The translations under genes and the position numbers were made by a program. This document shows positions 22,655 to 33,405 of a stretch of 64,000 bases of DNA, in pieces. The notes below the pieces were generated by a model. The model saw only the letters and a list, made by a program, of their open reading frames with translations, searched no databases and had not been told where the DNA came from. The DNA lies in the NCBI GenBank assembly GCA_965153355.1, contig OZ231127.1, forward strand, positions 99,324,001 through 99,388,000. Reading direction: 5' to 3'. Source of the DNA: Flaccisagitta enflata (lineage: Eukaryota > Chaetognatha > Sagittoidea > Aphragmophora). Every line of letters begins with the position of its first letter. Position 1 is the stretch's first letter.

Positions 22655-24205
22655 GGGGATCACCCCCACCTTAGATTGGGGGCCCGGGCCTCAGGGGGCT
22701 CAAGAGGGCCCCTGAGGTAGGAAAAAGAAAGAAAGAAAGAAAGAAAACTAGTCATTCAAGGATCGCATATGGTCAGCAGTACCCGATGCCCAGTAAAGAA
22801 GTGGAATGAGAGCAGGGCAGCGGCCCCAAAGAGCCGATGTCCTGTAGAACACAGACGACCTGAGGGGGCATATTTAGGGCTTTAGATGACTGATTTAGGC
22901 CACTGAAGGCATATTTGAGGGCCTGAGGTCAGAATTCAGGCTTTGAGAGCAGATTTGAGGTTTCAAGGGCAAAATTGAGGCTGATTGAAGGTCTGGAGGG
23001 CTGATTGAACTCCTGGAGGACAGATTTGAGGTCTGGAGGGCAGATTTGAGGCATGGGGGGGCTGATTTGAAGCCTGGAGGACTGATTTGAGGCCTGGAGA
23101 GGTAAATTGAGGCCTGGAAGGGCTAATTTGACGCCTTGATGGTCAACAGGGGGGGACAGATGGACGGACGGAAGGACAGACGTCTGGGAATTCCCCCCTA
23201 TGTTCGACAGGACATCGGCTCTTTGGAGCCGCTACCCAAACAGTAGAAACAAAAAAAGAGAAAAAAAAAAAAGAAAAAAAGAAAGAGTTGTTTATGATAA
23301 TGAGAAAAGGATCAGCCTGCACGCACAATTCAATTGACCCAATTCAGACATTTTTAAGCCCTGTTGGACTCTATTGATCAATTTTGAGCCCAATTATAAG
23401 GAAATCAATGCCATCTTATTAGTAAAGTCTCAAGTCCAAACAAGTCTAGAGTTACAGAGCAGTTTCTTTTAAATGGAATATTGATTCAGTGAAGGTGACA
23501 AACAAATTTTAAGGGAAGTTATAATGACCTTTTTCAAACTTAAGGATATCTTGTAGTTTTTAGTTGCGTGCAAGTGACTTTATAACCTGCTTTTTTTTAG
23601 ATTTTTTGCTGGTTTAGGGTTGGTAAGTAGGAGAGGGGGGCAGCAGAAGGGGCTAGCAGGATGGCTTCCCATTTCTCTTGCCAACCCTGCCCGGATCCCA
23701 CCCCTAACCACTAACCTGTACTGAAATGACTAAATCCAAAAAAAATCAAAATTCTATGAGCAGTTCATGTTTTGGAGCTGTCTTGGGCATCTATTGTCAT
23801 CATTTTCAGCTTGAAAAGTTTACGTCTTGGTTGCCGCGCTTTACCTTGAACTTTCCATGGGTCAATAGAAAACCAAAAATTTCAAATTGCTCAAATCAAA
23901 CTTTTGACAGCAGATTTGAAATCAAGATGAAAAACTTTCTGTTGAAAGTGCTTTTCTTTTCTTAAAATTCCTTCGGGATCATTATCAAAATCCACGCTAA
24001 AGATTCTTGAAAAAGGTAAGTTCAACGATTTTACAAGAAAATCAAAAGGAAAGGTATGTTTCGCGATATTTGACAGCACTTTTGACCACCTTCATGTTGG
24101 AATATCCAAAAAAGGAAAACACTTTCAGCTGTCAGTTTTTTCTGCAGATTCTAAATCTGCAGACAGAATTGAAATATGAGTATTTTGAAATTTTGGATAT
24201 CCAAT
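22655..24205. repeat. Segmental duplicate C (pairs with about 41,305-44,830)
   Basis: Near-identical to the partner in order and content: GGGCCCGGGCCTCAGGGGG, GAAA repeats, an FB-A copy (22,815-23,237), then the stretch with GGCATCTATTGTCATC and AAAATTCCTTCGGGATCATT. The partner carries a 2-kb insertion at the point matching 22,858-22,866. Confidence 0.9.
22815..23237 (-). mobile_element. FB-A foldback element, copy 4
   Basis: Left end GGGCAGCGGCCCCAAAGAGC, right end GGCTCTTTGGAGCCGCTACCC, with minisatellite units of the TTTGAGGCCTGGAGGGCTGA class between. It is inverted relative to copies 2 and 3. Confidence 0.88.
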
Positions 24206-25595
24206 AGTAGTAAACAGAAACGTAACATGACAAGTTTTTGAAATCTATTGTTGAAAAACCGTCTTTTCTCCACGCTGATATGAGTTGAATATATATTGTT
24301 GAACTGGTGTTTACATGTTTTTTAGCAAGATTTATGCATGAACATGCAAAGGCATACCAGAACACACCTGAGACGATCAGGAAACGTTGAAAAAAGCGAT
24401 GAAAATCGAGTAACGCAATCCATAAAATTACCAAAAATCCTCAACTTTGAATATTCAGAATGGGGTCTTAATATACTTCGCTCTGCAAAGTTCACACATA
24501 TATGATAGAAGATACCAAATACTAACTGAGGATGTTTTCAAAAAATATTTTCTCTGCTGCGCTCCACTTGTACCTATCAAATGTTTTCATGGTATATAAG
24601 CATAGAAATTACTGCACAGCAAAACAGCTTCAGAAGGAAACAGCTTCAGAAGGAAGTTCGCTACAAAAACGATTTTTTAGACTTAGTTTCTGTTTAAAAA
24701 TCATTGCCTAATTCATATAAAAAATAAACCCGGTTAATATTTCATTGAACATATACTTTTAGCTAGAGATGCAGAAGCGGTAGATTTTTGGACCGCTTCC
24801 GCTTCTTTCCAATAGCCCGTTCAAAAAATGACAGCTTCCTTCTGCTTCCATACAATTCAAATAGCAAAGCTTCCGCTTCCGCTTCCGCTTCCACCATTTT
24901 GAAAAAAAAGCTTCCGCTTCTGCTTCCGCTTCCACTCTTTCATCAGGGCATAGCTTCTGCTTCCGCTTCCGCTTCCGCTTCCGCTTCCACCACAATATCT
25001 GCTTCTGCATCCCTGTTAATGTTGTTATGTGCTGGTATTTTGTTATTTATCGTTGAAATGTTTATTAAGATGTAATGGAACCAGACATGGATGATTACAA
25101 TATACAAAGCTAAATTAGATAGAGCTATAATTAAATGTAAGCAAAATTCCATTTCAAGTGGGATGTGCCAACATACACAAACAAGAACAAGGTCATAGAG
25201 TAACAAGGCCGTATACACTCCTCTCCAATTGCAGGCGGATGGGCAAGGGTAGAATAGAAAAACAATCCTCACATTTTAGTACAGTTACATTAAGGCCTTG
25301 CGTATGGCGTTTTTTTCCTTGATTTTGGTTCAGGTTCAGAATTCCTCAAAACCTTTTCTCGGGTTTATGCAGTTTATATCGGATTTTTTAAATAAATATA
25401 GTAACAAAAAGATGTTTGGTTATTTGCAAAAGAGGAAAAAAAAAATAAAAGAAAAAAGAAAAATAATGAAAAAAAAGCAGAAAAAAATTAAGAAAAAAAA
25501 ACATACCAGGTAGCAAGTACTGAGATAAAAGATTAATAAAAGAGAAAAATGAGTTTAGACATGATGAAAAAAAAGCAGCAAATGATGAGTTAGAG

Positions 25596-25629
<34 letters not shown>

Positions 25630-26590
25630 ACACACACACACACACATGCACACACACACACACATACACATATTCATAAACATACACACATTTATAAATA
25701 TACACATACATACACACATAATGTATCAACAAGGAAATAAGAAAAAAATAAAAATGATTGATAAGTGAGATTAAAAAAATAATATAAAAACAAAAATATC
25801 CTAACAAGTAAGTGAGACCTGGAGGCAAAACCGGGTTTCGGGTTTGGCCTCAAAACCGAGCCTCGGCCTTCTCACGGCCAAACCCGCAAGGCCTTAAGTT
25901 ACATATGGAAAGACTAATGGACGGACCAACGGGCTGATGGATCGATAGACCCATGGATCAATGGATCGATGGACCGATAGTCCTAGTCCTAAAGTCACGT
26001 GTCTGTGACTAGATTCTCAGTTCAGTTGTTTGATTTCAGGAAAGATGTTATGCTTTCACACATGGATCATTAGGTTTAAAAGCCCTGATTACAGTTCACA
26101 GAATGGTAGGAGATTCATCTAGCAAAATCAAAAAGTTTTAAAATCATTAAATCATAATATCTTTCTACATGCATCAAAGTTGCTACAACATCACTGGCCC
26201 AGAAGATATTTCTTGTCTTTCCATATATCCAAGCAGAAAATGATATGTAAGTCAAAACTTTGCTGACCAGTTGATTTTGAAAAAAAAATTGGTCTTCGCT
26301 CCTAATGCCTCCTCCATCTCCCTCACCCAGCCCCCACTTTGTAGCCTGAATTCCAGTTTCATAGCTCACATTCCAGCTTCGAAGCTTCTTTGGGGCCGCT
26401 GCCCCTTTCCACTATATTCTTTCCTTCACCGCTTCTGTGACAATTCTGGTTATGATGATCAACAATGATCACGGAATCAGCGGTGACATCAATGGCAAGA
26501 AAGATGGACCAAAAATTGACTAAGTACGTGCCCATGAATTTTCCGTCAGCGATTATCAGCTTAATCAGGGTATTTTTTACTTAAATTTGT
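24206..26590. other. Unassigned sequence with simple repeats
   Basis: No gene recognised. It contains a GCTTCC hexanucleotide array (24,795-25,005) bounded by opposed GATGCAGAAGC motifs, a hairpin-CGGT end (AACAAGGCCGTATACAC near 25,202), GA then CA microsatellites (25,596-25,690), a GGTTTGGCCTCAAAACCGAG segment at about 25,845, and an FB-A fragment (TTTGGGGCCGCTGCCCC, about 26,389). Confidence 0.5.
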
Positions 26591-26597
26591 TATTGTA

Positions 26598-26665
26598 GAT
26601 GTTGTTGTTGTTTTGTTATTTATTCTTGTTGTTGTTGTTGTTGTTGTTGTGATGTTGTTTTGTCG

Positions 26666-26719
<54 letters not shown>

Positions 26720-26960
26720 GTTGTTATTATTTATTTGTTGTTGTTGTTGTCGCTGTTGCTCACTGTCGCTGTTGTCACTGTCGCTGTTGTTTTTATTGTT
26801 GTTATTATTTTTTATTATTTATTGTTGTTGTTGACTTTGTTGTTGTTATTGTTATTGTTTGTTGTTGTTATTTAACATGTTGTTTATTGTTGTTGTTGTT
26901 GTTGTCGTTGTTGTTGTTATTTATGTTGTTATTTATTTATTGTTTGTTGTCTTTTGTAGC

Positions 26961-27027
<67 letters not shown>

Positions 27028-27100
27028 TCTTCTTGTTGTCATTGTCTTGTTGTCTCGTTCTGTGTTCCAAATGCGTTGCTACGTTGTTGTTGTTGTTATA
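26598..27100. repeat. (TTG)n microsatellite complex
   Basis: Several long TTG runs (notably 26,660-26,716 and 26,960-27,022) separated by TTATT and CGCTG variants. Polycysteine, polyleucine and polyvaline frames are artefacts. Confidence 0.96.
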
Positions 27101-27659
27101 TATTGTCATAATGTCATCATGGGGTAGAATTAACAGCCTTCAACAGTCAGTTTAGAAGATAAACATAAGCATTGATTTTTGTCACAGTTGACTACCTTGC
27201 CCATGGATTTGATGGGTCAATACATTTCAATTTCCATTTTTTCATTACTGCCCCATGCAATTGTCCGCTACTGTCCCCTTGCCATTTATCCAATTGGTGA
27301 TCTCTGACCTCAAGAAATGAAAAGTTTTGATACTATATGTTAAGCATCAATCTTTGCCAGCTATTACATTTCTAAAACATCGACTTCAATCTGATCTTCA
27401 TTGGTTGGACCAACACAATGCTTGAATTCAGTGAAAGAGAAAAATACGAGAGAAAAAGAGAGAGAGATACACCTAGACACTCTTTCGATCCTGTTGTCAG
27501 AAAATCGGCAATGATTTACCGACGCTCGAATCTTGACCATATATGAGATTTATTCACATGAGTAAACATGTAGCACAAGTAAACAATATGGCGAAGCAAT
27601 AAAAAATAAATGAGGCGTACATAGAGAGATGAGGGATAGACGTCGGAACATGTAAAGAA

Positions 27660-30611
27660 TCACGCATTTAGCAAGATTGGGCATTTCGCCACACTCGTCA
27701 TGAACTTTGCCTTCCGCTTCTCAATCAATTCTTCCCACGTGGGGCGTTGCAAAGCGTGTTGCAGCTCAGTGACCGATTCCCAGTCACGGTAGCCGAATAA
27801 TTTCCGAAAAATCGAGTTGTAGGCAACCCGAAGACGACGGCATTCATCCCTATCTGCGACATGGATCACCTCCATGGGGTATGAGAGAATAGAGATACAT
27901 TGAGACTCAAGGAGTTGAAGCATGACGATCTCGTCGGACCTTCCGTCAATGCGCAGAATCGCGTTAGCAGATCGGTAGAATGATTTTACTTTGTCGTCGA
28001 TGCTGCAATTGAATTCCTTGTGAGAGCAAAGAGTCACTCCCAAGTAGGACCATGATTTGACCCATTCAATTCGTTTTCCATCCAGGATAAGCTCTGGGAG
28101 TTGACAACTTTTTCCATACATCATGTTCTTTGTCTTTTTTGCGTTTAACAGGATATCCCATTCTTTGCAGTAGTTCTCGGTTGCGGAGAGAAGAGTTTGA
28201 AGTCCCTTCAAAGATGGGGCGAGCAATGCCATGTCATCAGCATAAAGTAGGATTGAAAGGAAAGTCTGCCGCAGATGACATCCAATTCCCAAGGAAGTGA
28301 GGATTTCCACAAGGTCGTCAACGTAGATGCAGTAGAATATTGGTGATAAGACACCCCCCTGCCTCACGCCGGCCATAATGCAAAACCAATCACTTGTGGT
28401 ATCACCCCAGCGGACCCTACATTCCAGGTCGGCATACCACATTACAATGACGAGCAGAAACACCAATGGAACACGGCGTCGCATGAGTTTGATGAAGAGG
28501 CCCGCATGAACCAGGCGATCAAAGGCCTTTGACGCGTCCAAAAAAGAGCAGTAAACATTGCTGCCGTTGGACGTGTAGTAATTTATGGTCTCTTTCATAC
28601 ATTGGATGGCAAGAGAAGTCGAGGATTTTCGTTTAAATCCAAATTGATAACTCGAGGTAGAGAGAAACGGTTGAAATAAGATTCTCAGAACGTGTTCAAA
28701 GATTTTACTTATTATCGGGGCTATAGTAATACCCCGGTAATTGTTCATATCACTTTTGTCACCCTGATGGTCTTTGACGATAGGCACAATCGTCCCCCGT
28801 TGGAACTGGCGCGGGACATGTCCGTGCATGAGCATGACATCAAACAAGTTTCGTAGTCGTTCAAATAATGGCAAAGGACCGTGAAGGAAGTGCTCTGCAG
28901 AGATGAGTGAGTCATCGCTAGATTTTCCTTTTTTCATGCTTAGTACAGCGTCGATGACATTGTTGGTGGAAATGTTATAAGCAGAACATGAGCAGTGATC
29001 GTGATTTGATTTCACTTCTTCAAGTTGCTTGTGAAACGTTTGTTGCAATTGATCAACTCGTTCTTGATTGTTTGGCATTGACACTTTGATAAAGTGAGAC
29101 TTGAAGGAGTCGGCAATGTCCTGTTTGGCAATGTCCTGTTTGGATGAAACTCCATTGACGACAGTATGCAGATCTGATTTTGTCGTGCTGTAGATTCGCT
29201 TCCATGACTTCCAGAATTCTGTTGTACTTTTGGAAAGAAAAGAGCTGTGCAACCTGTTCCAGCAAGACTGTACTGGTTTTCTTTGAGCCGCTCTTATCGA
29301 TTTCTGGTAATTGGCTCTGACACGGAGTCGCTCGTCATTGGTAGGACCTGATCTGGGCTTACCTTCTGCCCGCCACAGGCAATGGATTTCAATGCTCTTC
29401 TCTTTGAGCAGGGAAAGCTCTTCAGACCACCAGTGTTTCTGAACACCGGGCTTATGACGTGGAAGAACTTCGTCAGCCCTTTTGACAATCGAGGTAAGAT
29501 TATCAAATTCATTTTGAATAGATTCGATGCAATGCTCATTTGTGCAGTGAGCCACATAACATGTTGTTAGAGTGGAAGGGGATGACTGAAGCATTGAACG
29601 AACAGTGGTGGAGTAGAGTTGTTTCTGCTCATCGGAACACTTTTCCCATTTGAGAGATGGTGGTTTATTAGATAACTCAGTCTGAGGCATCTGGTTAGGC
29701 AATGTGATTGAAATGGAAAACATAATCGGATTATGGTCAGAAGTATTGTCGCCAACGTCAAGAATCATATGATTGTCAGTTGAGTTTGCAATGGATTTAG
29801 AAATGATGAAATGATCATTCCACTTCCTCTGGTCAAGGGAGTTGTGACAATATGTGTAACTGTCATCATTACCGATAAACTCGTCACAATTCATCAGATC
29901 GTGTTTGGATATGAACTCAGTCCATAATGGATCAAATGGAGAGGAATTTTTGAATTCGGTGTTGAAGTCACCGCCGATGATCACCCTGTGCATAGAGTGG
30001 TCAGAGAGAATTTCTTCAAGCATGGTAATGGTTTCAACAGTTTCGGCCATGCAATCTTGATGTTTGGATGCATTGAAAAAAGGCATGTATACAGAGATGA
30101 GTAGAACGGGATGAGGCTCTGCCATAATTTCAATGCCCACAATCCGTTTGTGTCTATAATTGATTAGTGGTTTAATCACGTGATCCATATCCGGTGACCA
30201 CGCAATGCTTACGCCACCAAATGGGCGGCCACGCAAAATGCCATTTGACACAGAGTCTTCCATGCCACTCCTGGCGACGAATTGGACACCTAAATCCTGT
30301 AGTTGCGTCAAACGACTCTCTGGCAACCATAGCTCTTGCCCACACCAAACACCGCCGTACTGTTGTAGGCATTGTTTATGGAATGTTGAGGATGTTTTGA
30401 AACCATGAAGGTTGTGTGATGCAATAGTAAAGGTTTTATTTGACGACGCGAAAATGAACAGAAGAAAGCAAAAAAGCCACTTTTGGGGCAATTCACAACC
30501 CATTTTGGGTGCCGTCTTGGCTTTGCTTGCCGGCATTTTTGACTGCTTTGGGTTTGTATGTCCAGCTGGAAATACGCAGATGCGATGGCCACGATTTAGC
30601 ACTGAGAGCAT
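27660..30611 (-). CDS. LINE ORF2: AP endonuclease plus reverse transcriptase
   Basis: Copies element RNA into a nicked target by target-primed reverse transcription. The N-terminal endonuclease/exonuclease/phosphatase domain (about residues 60-300) shows SHNLHGF (Asn67), GQELWL (Glu93), SVYMP (Tyr175), GGDFNTE (Asp215, Asn217) and SDHNPI (His293). The RT domain (about 590-860) shows NNYRGITI, FLDASKAFDRL (about 692), GVRQGGVLSP and the catalytic YADDMAL (about 790). A C-terminal segment ends with the RDWESVTELQ type of block common in CR1/Jockey-group elements. The frame is open for 983 codons from 30,611, but ATG at 30,503 (Met37) overlaps the ORF1 stop and is the more likely start, which leaves 947 residues. 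No breaks seen. Clade assignment within the Jockey superfamily is tentative. Confidence 0.92.
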   Translation of the reverse strand: MLSVLNRGHRICVFPAGHTNPKQSKMPASKAKTAPKMGCELPQKWLFCFLLFIFASSNKTFTIASHNLHGFKTSSTFHKQCLQQYGGVWCGQELWLPESRLTQLQDLGVQFVARSGMEDSVSNGILRGRPFGGVSIAWSPDMDHVIKPLINYRHKRIVGIEIMAEPHPVLLISVYMPFFNASKHQDCMAETVETITMLEEILSDHSMHRVIIGGDFNTEFKNSSPFDPLWTEFISKHDLMNCDEFIGNDDSYTYCHNSLDQRKWNDHFIISKSIANSTDNHMILDVGDNTSDHNPIMFSISITLPNQMPQTELSNKPPSLKWEKCSDEQKQLYSTTVRSMLQSSPSTLTTCYVAHCTNEHCIESIQNEFDNLTSIVKRADEVLPRHKPGVQKHWWSEELSLLKEKSIEIHCLWRAEGKPRSGPTNDERLRVRANYQKSIRAAQRKPVQSCWNRLHSSFLSKSTTEFWKSWKRIYSTTKSDLHTVVNGVSSKQDIAKQDIADSFKSHFIKVSMPNNQERVDQLQQTFHKQLEEVKSNHDHCSCSAYNISTNNVIDAVLSMKKGKSSDDSLISAEHFLHGPLPLFERLRNLFDVMLMHGHVPRQFQRGTIVPIVKDHQGDKSDMNNYRGITIAPIISKIFEHVLRILFQPFLSTSSYQFGFKRKSSTSLAIQCMKETINYYTSNGSNVYCSFLDASKAFDRLVHAGLFIKLMRRRVPLVFLLVIVMWYADLECRVRWGDTTSDWFCIMAGVRQGGVLSPIFYCIYVDDLVEILTSLGIGCHLRQTFLSILLYADDMALLAPSLKGLQTLLSATENYCKEWDILLNAKKTKNMMYGKSCQLPELILDGKRIEWVKSWSYLGVTLCSHKEFNCSIDDKVKSFYRSANAILRIDGRSDEIVMLQLLESQCISILSYPMEVIHVADRDECRRLRVAYNSIFRKLFGYRDWESVTELQHALQRPTWEELIEKRKAKFMTSVAKCPILLNA

Positions 30612-31932
30612 TATCTTTGTGAGCCGAATCGACTCTCACTTTAGCACATACAGTGCCTTTAATCTTTGAGGAAAAGACAAACACTTCTCTCGCTACGATA
30701 GCTTTACTCTCGAGGTGAGATTTCACTTGTTCTGGGGTCGTTCCTTCCTTTAATCGAGAAACAGCGATATCCCAAAAGTCACGTTTTGGTTTGGCCACTC
30801 CTTCGAGCACAGAGGTTTCACCCGATCCAGTGACCGGCACTATTTTTTTCCTTTTTCTGGTCACGTCGATCCAATTGTTTTTGTTCAATCGAAGTCGCGT
30901 GGCCTGGTCAGCATACGATGACTTTTTTGTTTTTGTCGGAGTCTCTTCTGCCGGAGAATCAGAAGTTAAAGCAGCTGCCGACGCAGCCGCCGACGCAGCC
31001 GCCGACGCAGCAGCCAATGCAGCTGCCGGTGCAGTTGCCGATGTAGATGCCGATGTAGCTGCCGACGTAGATGCCGCTGCAGCTTCCGACGTAGATGCCG
31101 ACGTAGGTGCCGACGCAGATGCCGGTGCAGACGCCGACGTGGGTGCCGACGCAGATGCCGACGTGTTTACCGGCACAAATGCCGATGGTAAAGATGGATT
31201 GGGAGCCGACGACGACGATGATTCAGGCGTCAAAATAGGCACCGTGATTATGTGAGGTGCCGGCGCAGCGCGTGTGGCCGCCGAGTCTTGTGACAAATCA
31301 GCGTCCTGCAGAGGCTCTGCCGGATCTGCCGATGGAGTGAAGAAGTGTGACGATTCCAAAGGCGTTAACGGCGACCCTGGAATGAACGTGTCAGCGCCTG
31401 TATGTAGACGCTTGGGAGTAAATGGCTCGGCTGATCCACTGAGTTTACGTTTGCCTTTGACGTTGCTTCCTTTGTTGGCAACTTTACCATTCAAGACTTG
31501 AACTTGATCGTTCAACGAGGTGATTAAAGTCTGTTGAGTTTCAAGCTTCTCATGCAGCTTTTGGATGGATGCGATCAGAAACTGCACATTAAGTTTTTCC
31601 AAATTGGACCCAGGAAGGCGATTTGGATTCGCAGCGACAAATTTGACGTTGAGTTGGCCGGCTTTTTCCCGATCAACCACCGTCCAGATGTCGACGGCGT
31701 CCGTGACAACGCGACGAAGAGCGCCGGATTTGCCTTCAACACGATTTTTTGAGTAATCCTTTATAGAATCGACGATGGAAACATCTTCGCATTGAGCAAC
31801 TAGCGTGGTTTTGGCCTCTAGGGCCTCGCGAAATGAGAAGAAATCACACAGTGACGAAATTAAAGTCTCGCGGTCCAGCTTGTCAAATTGAACCGATAAA
31901 AAACATAGAAATTCGTTGATGTGTAGAGCCAT
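30493..31932 (-). CDS. LINE ORF1 protein (nucleic-acid-binding, CR1/Jockey-like)
   Basis: 479 residues. An N-terminal globular part is followed by a likely coiled coil (LIASIQKLHEKLETQQTLIT, LNDQVQVLNGKV, about 135-175), a basic stretch, a long low-complexity Ala/Ser/Pro segment (about 250-340) and a C-terminal domain with VFVFSSKIKGTVCAKVRVDS and AKSWPSHLRISSW. That last block resembles the RRM-like C terminus of ORF1 proteins in CR1-group elements. Such proteins bind element RNA as trimers or oligomers. No CCHC knuckle is visible. The stop TGA sits within ATGGGTTGTGA, where the ATG belongs to ORF2. The start at 31,932 is the first ATG after stops. Confidence 0.8.
   Translation of the reverse strand: MALHINEFLCFLSVQFDKLDRETLISSLCDFFSFREALEAKTTLVAQCEDVSIVDSIKDYSKNRVEGKSGALRRVVTDAVDIWTVVDREKAGQLNVKFVAANPNRLPGSNLEKLNVQFLIASIQKLHEKLETQQTLITSLNDQVQVLNGKVANKGSNVKGKRKLSGSAEPFTPKRLHTGADTFIPGSPLTPLESSHFFTPSADPAEPLQDADLSQDSAATRAAPAPHIITVPILTPESSSSSAPNPSLPSAFVPVNTSASASAPTSASAPASASAPTSASTSEAAAASTSAATSASTSATAPAAALAAASAAASAAASAAALTSDSPAEETPTKTKKSSYADQATRLRLNKNNWIDVTRKRKKIVPVTGSGETSVLEGVAKPKRDFWDIAVSRLKEGTTPEQVKSHLESKAIVAREVFVFSSKIKGTVCAKVRVDSAHKDNALSAKSWPSHLRISSWTYKPKAVKNAGKQSQDGTQNGL
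30496..30503 (-). promoter_or_regulatory. Overlapping ORF2 start / ORF1 stop (ATGGGTTGTGA)
   Basis: On the minus strand the ORF2 ATG begins eight bases before the ORF1 TGA. Overlaps like this allow termination-reinitiation, as known for some other non-LTR elements; here it is inferred only. Confidence 0.5.
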
Positions 31933-32262
31933 GGTGAGACATTTGGAGAGATAGGGAAAAAGAGGCGAGAATAAGAAATCTTTTTCCCCTCGGCGAGAAT
32001 TCTTTGACCAGTGATTGTTTTTTGGTGAAAAAAAGTCAGGAGCGAAAATCGGTGCGACCGTAATCCAGGACCACTTAATGGCAAATATTTCACTAAAAGC
32101 GCGTATAAATTCAAAGTGGATGGGATGGGACGTTTACATTTTATGGCGAAAAGTACTTTGCCTTAAAATGCGTTAATATAATAACTTGTCGTTGTCTTGA
32201 GTGCAAACTTTAATGCTTAATGGCTGCTCACGCCTTCATTGACCATAGTTGACAAACAAAGG

Positions 32263-32322
<60 letters not shown>

Positions 32323-32590
32323 ATTTACAACAAGTAATGTGGATCACTTAATATCGTGCGGATAAGATGACAGAGCAATCCAGTACATGTCACCTAACCC
32401 ACCCCCAAAGCCCCCTCCTACACTTAATTTTTAACAGAGTATGTTTTATATAACGTACCAAGACAGACAAAACCTCTAATGGGGTTATGACCGCAACTAA
32501 AAGAGACAATCAGAAGCCAAGAAAAAGGATTTCGACTCATTTTTCCTCTCTTTTCTTTAAATCTTTGCATCAAAGTGCATCAACCAAATT
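31933..32590. other. LINE 5' flank and unassigned sequence
   Basis: The first part is probably 5' UTR of the LINE. A (GA)n run lies at 32,268-32,318. No gene seen. Confidence 0.5.
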
Positions 32591-32699
32591 TACTCTTCAT
32601 TTTTTGTCGCACACTGTTTCTACATATGTAATGATTTGGTAGCCCTGCTTACCGGTACGCGACTGGGGTACCCCTGTCTTCGGTTCTGTCTTTTTCTTC

Positions 32700-33120
32700 T
32701 TGTACGTTTTCTTCTTCTTCTTCTTCATCTTCCTCTTCTTTTTTTCTTTTTCTTTTTCTTTTTCTTTCTTGCTTTTGGACAGACAGACGACAGACAGATG
32801 TGAACGAACAGACAGACGAACAGACAAACAGCGAACGGGCAGGCGGATAGACGGTGGGGCAGACGGGGCAGACGGACAGACGGGCAGACAGACGAACGAA
32901 CAGGCAGGCGAACGAACGGGCAGACGAACAGACGGGCAGAACAGATGAACAGATGAACAGACGGAAATAGATGAGCGAACCAGGCCGAACAGATGATAGA
33001 CGGACAGGCGGACAGGCAGACAATCAGATTTCTCCCTGTGTTGTTCTGAGACCCAATCCCCTTGGGAGCCGCTTCACTGCTACACAACTAATTTTAAACT
33101 ACTCAGCAGGGCACGGGTAC
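32700..33120 (+). repeat. TTC-rich and ACAGACGG-type cryptic repeats with FB-A remnants
   Basis: A TTCTTC/TTTTTC run is followed by about 250 bases of degenerate GACAGACGAACAGACGG units, then GAGACCCAATCCCCTTGGGA and CAGCAGGGCACGGGTACTAC, which recall the right end and tail of FB-A. A heavily diverged copy is likely. Confidence 0.5.
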
Positions 33121-33302
33121 TACTTTGACCACTTACCTTGGTTGGACACTTTATTTCTTCCCAACAACTGTTTCTCTTACAGAGTGCAACGATGATAAAA
33201 GAGGCGATGAATATCGATGCACTTTAAATGACCAGAAAGATAGATTTGATCTGAAAATAGGCAGATCGCGGCAGCAATCATTGATTTTTTATTATTTGTG
33301 GG

Positions 33303-33345
33303 AATAACAACAGCAACAACAGCAGCAGCAACAGCAGCAACAACG

Positions 33346-33402
<57 letters not shown>

Positions 33403-33405
33403 ACA
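33303..33405. repeat. (CAACAG)n microsatellite
   Basis: CAA/CAG trinucleotides in irregular alternation, regular CAACAG near 33,355-33,390. No coding context. Confidence 0.93.

Larger units (their letters stand above)
27600..32060 (-). mobile_element. Non-LTR retrotransposon (APE-type LINE, Jockey/CR1-like group), apparently intact
   Basis: Two overlapping, uninterrupted ORFs on the minus strand give the classic order ORF1 then endonuclease-RT. An AATAAA occurs on the minus strand downstream of ORF2 (about 27,560). I could not fix the outer ends or a target duplication, so the limits are approximate. Lack of internal stops suggests recent insertion. Confidence 0.85.

Noticed and set aside
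24770-25012. hAT element ending in GATGCAGAAGC around the GCTTCC array
   Set aside because: Opposed GATGCAGAAGC motifs exist, but I found no matching 8-bp flanks, and the motif is close to the array unit itself.
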